A DNA stretch of 64,000 nt, from the NCBI GenBank assembly GCA_964416645.1, contig CAYQEZ010000001.1, positions 21,813 through 85,812 of the forward strand, given 5' to 3'. The translations under genes and the position numbers were made by a program. Under the pieces are notes generated by a model. The model made no database searches, was not told where the DNA came from, and worked only from the letters and a program-made list of their open reading frames with translations. The stretch is from GCA-002282575 sp964416645. Lineage in GTDB: Bacteria; Pseudomonadota; Gammaproteobacteria; Thiomicrospirales; Thiomicrospiraceae. Each line of letters begins with the position of its first letter. The stretch's first letter is position 1. Shown piece by piece: positions 63,477-64,000 of this stretch.

Positions 63477-63881
63477 ATGACAACGACGGCCATTCCTGAA
63501 AAGAAGTATTACACTATTGGTGAAATTAGTCAGTTGACTGGCTTAAAGCCGCATGTGTTGCGTTATTGGGAGCAGATGGTTCCGATATTGGAACCAACCA
63601 AACGCAGTGGTCGTCGTTATTATCAGCGTCAGGATTTGCAGGTGATTCTGGAGCTGGATCGGTTGATTAATCAGGAAGGGCATACCTTGTCTGGTGCTTT
63701 GACTAAAATTAAAGCGCATGGATTGCCCGAAGGGGTTGCCTTGCCGACTAAGTCCGCAATTCGGGGTAAAAAGCCACAAGTCAGTTTAGAAAAGCTGGAA
63801 GCCAGCTTAAAATTGCTGTTGCGTAAAATACAGCGTCACAATTTAGCCACAATCAGTCGATGGGATAATATTGGCACTTGA
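63477..63881 (+). CDS. MerR-family transcriptional regulator
   Basis: This 134-residue protein has a MerR-type winged helix-turn-helix at about 11-78 (YYTIGEISQLTGLKPHVLRYWE, split by the turn), followed by a linker and a short helical dimerisation region with many Lys/Arg. There is no cysteine pattern for metal sensing. Genes of this kind follow ihfA in many proteobacteria; the targets are unknown. It starts three bases after the ihfA stop. Confidence 0.9.
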   Translation: MTTTAIPEKKYYTIGEISQLTGLKPHVLRYWEQMVPILEPTKRSGRRYYQRQDLQVILELDRLINQEGHTLSGALTKIKAHGLPEGVALPTKSAIRGKKPQVSLEKLEASLKLLLRKIQRHNLATISRWDNIGT

Positions 63882-63907
63882 ATAGTATGCTGTATTACCG
63901 CTATAAT
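63878..63907 (+). promoter_or_regulatory. Promoter of tRNA-Pro
   Basis: TTGAAT at 63878-63883 and a perfect TATAAT at 63902-63907 are separated by 18 bases, and the tRNA begins 12 bases after the -10. The -35 overlaps the merR stop codon. Confidence 0.8.
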
Positions 63908-63918
63908 GGTTAAATGTT

Positions 63919-63995
63919 CGGGGTATGGCGCAGCCTGGTAGCGCACTTGCATGGGGTGCAAGGGGTCGTAGGTTCAAATCCTGCTATCCCGACCA
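63919..63995 (+). tRNA. tRNA-Pro, anticodon GGG
   Basis: This is a 77-base tRNA with acceptor stem CGGGGTA/TATCCCG, discriminator A and an encoded CCA. The anticodon stem CTTGC/GCAAG encloses ATGGGGT, giving anticodon GGG for proline codons CCC/CCU, and the T-arm contains GGTTCAAATCC. Its position after ihfA-merR is common in proteobacteria. Confidence 0.98.
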
Positions 63996-64000
63996 ATTAA

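Noticed and set aside
1..64000. CRISPR arrays, insertion sequences, prophage or rRNA operon
   Set aside because: I saw no regularly spaced repeats, transposase or phage genes and no rRNA sequence in the window.

Overview
The window is 64 kb of dense, mostly housekeeping bacterial chromosome with moderate G+C (mid-40s to about 50% by eye, not computed). Gene content and order are proteobacterial. Split nuoC and nuoD, the secG / tRNA-Leu(GAG) / nuoA junction, purF-metZ, nadD-rsfS-rlmH-maf-rng-yhdP and thrS-infC-rpmI-rplT-pheST-ihfA-merR-tRNA-Pro all fit a non-enteric gammaproteobacterium or a betaproteobacterium. IF-1 and NuoE read more like gammaproteobacterial proteins from memory, while a DUF2818 gene after nuoN is something I associate with betaproteobacteria. 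I do not name a genus. Layout: 1-1.8 kb holds the end of a MgtE Mg2+ transporter, infA, a glycine-zipper lipoprotein and an unknown small gene. 1.8-4.9 kb (minus) is a compact signalling operon cheA-cheW-STAS-cheY with no receptor or adaptation enzymes beside it. 5.2-9.1 kb (minus) is bamD followed by a three-part ABC efflux system whose periplasmic adaptor is broken by a frameshift at a run of six G. 9.2-14.4 kb holds rluD, pgeF, a Kef-type antiporter, nadC and ampD. 14.6-22.2 kb is a biosynthetic run trpB-trpA-accD-folC-SPOR gene, then purF-metZ; AccD lacks two of its four expected zinc cysteines. 22.2-28.7 kb holds yhbY, rlmE, ftsH, folP, glmM, tpiA, secG and tRNA-Leu. 28.8-43.5 kb is a complete 14-gene complex I (nuoA-N) locus plus DUF2818, closed by a strong terminator. 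43.5-45.6 kb is nadD-rsfS-rlmH-maf. 45.6-50.3 kb is the only clearly accessory segment. It sits between maf and rng and holds a DUF1640 coiled-coil gene, a 1251-residue fused restriction-methylation-specificity enzyme (type IIB/IIG, AloI/CjeI-like layout), a frameshifted DUF4160 gene and an intact DUF2442 gene. 50.3-58.3 kb is rng, yhdP, a nitrilase-family amidase and thrS. 58.3-64 kb is infC (with a rare ATC start), rpmI, rplT, pheS, pheT, ihfA, a MerR-family regulator and tRNA-Pro(GGG). How it works together: the region is dominated by translation (IF-1, IF-3, L35, L20, ThrRS, PheRS, RsfS, RlmH, RlmE, RluD, RNase G), respiration (complex I), envelope biogenesis (BamD, SecG, YhdP, GlmM, AmpD, PgeF) and biosynthesis (Trp, Met, purine, folate, NAD, fatty acid). 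The novelty is concentrated in the maf-rng island, the orphan CheA array, the bamD-linked efflux operon and a few protein-level deviations. I found no CRISPR array, insertion sequence, prophage or rRNA operon, and no gene-free stretch longer than about 300 bases.
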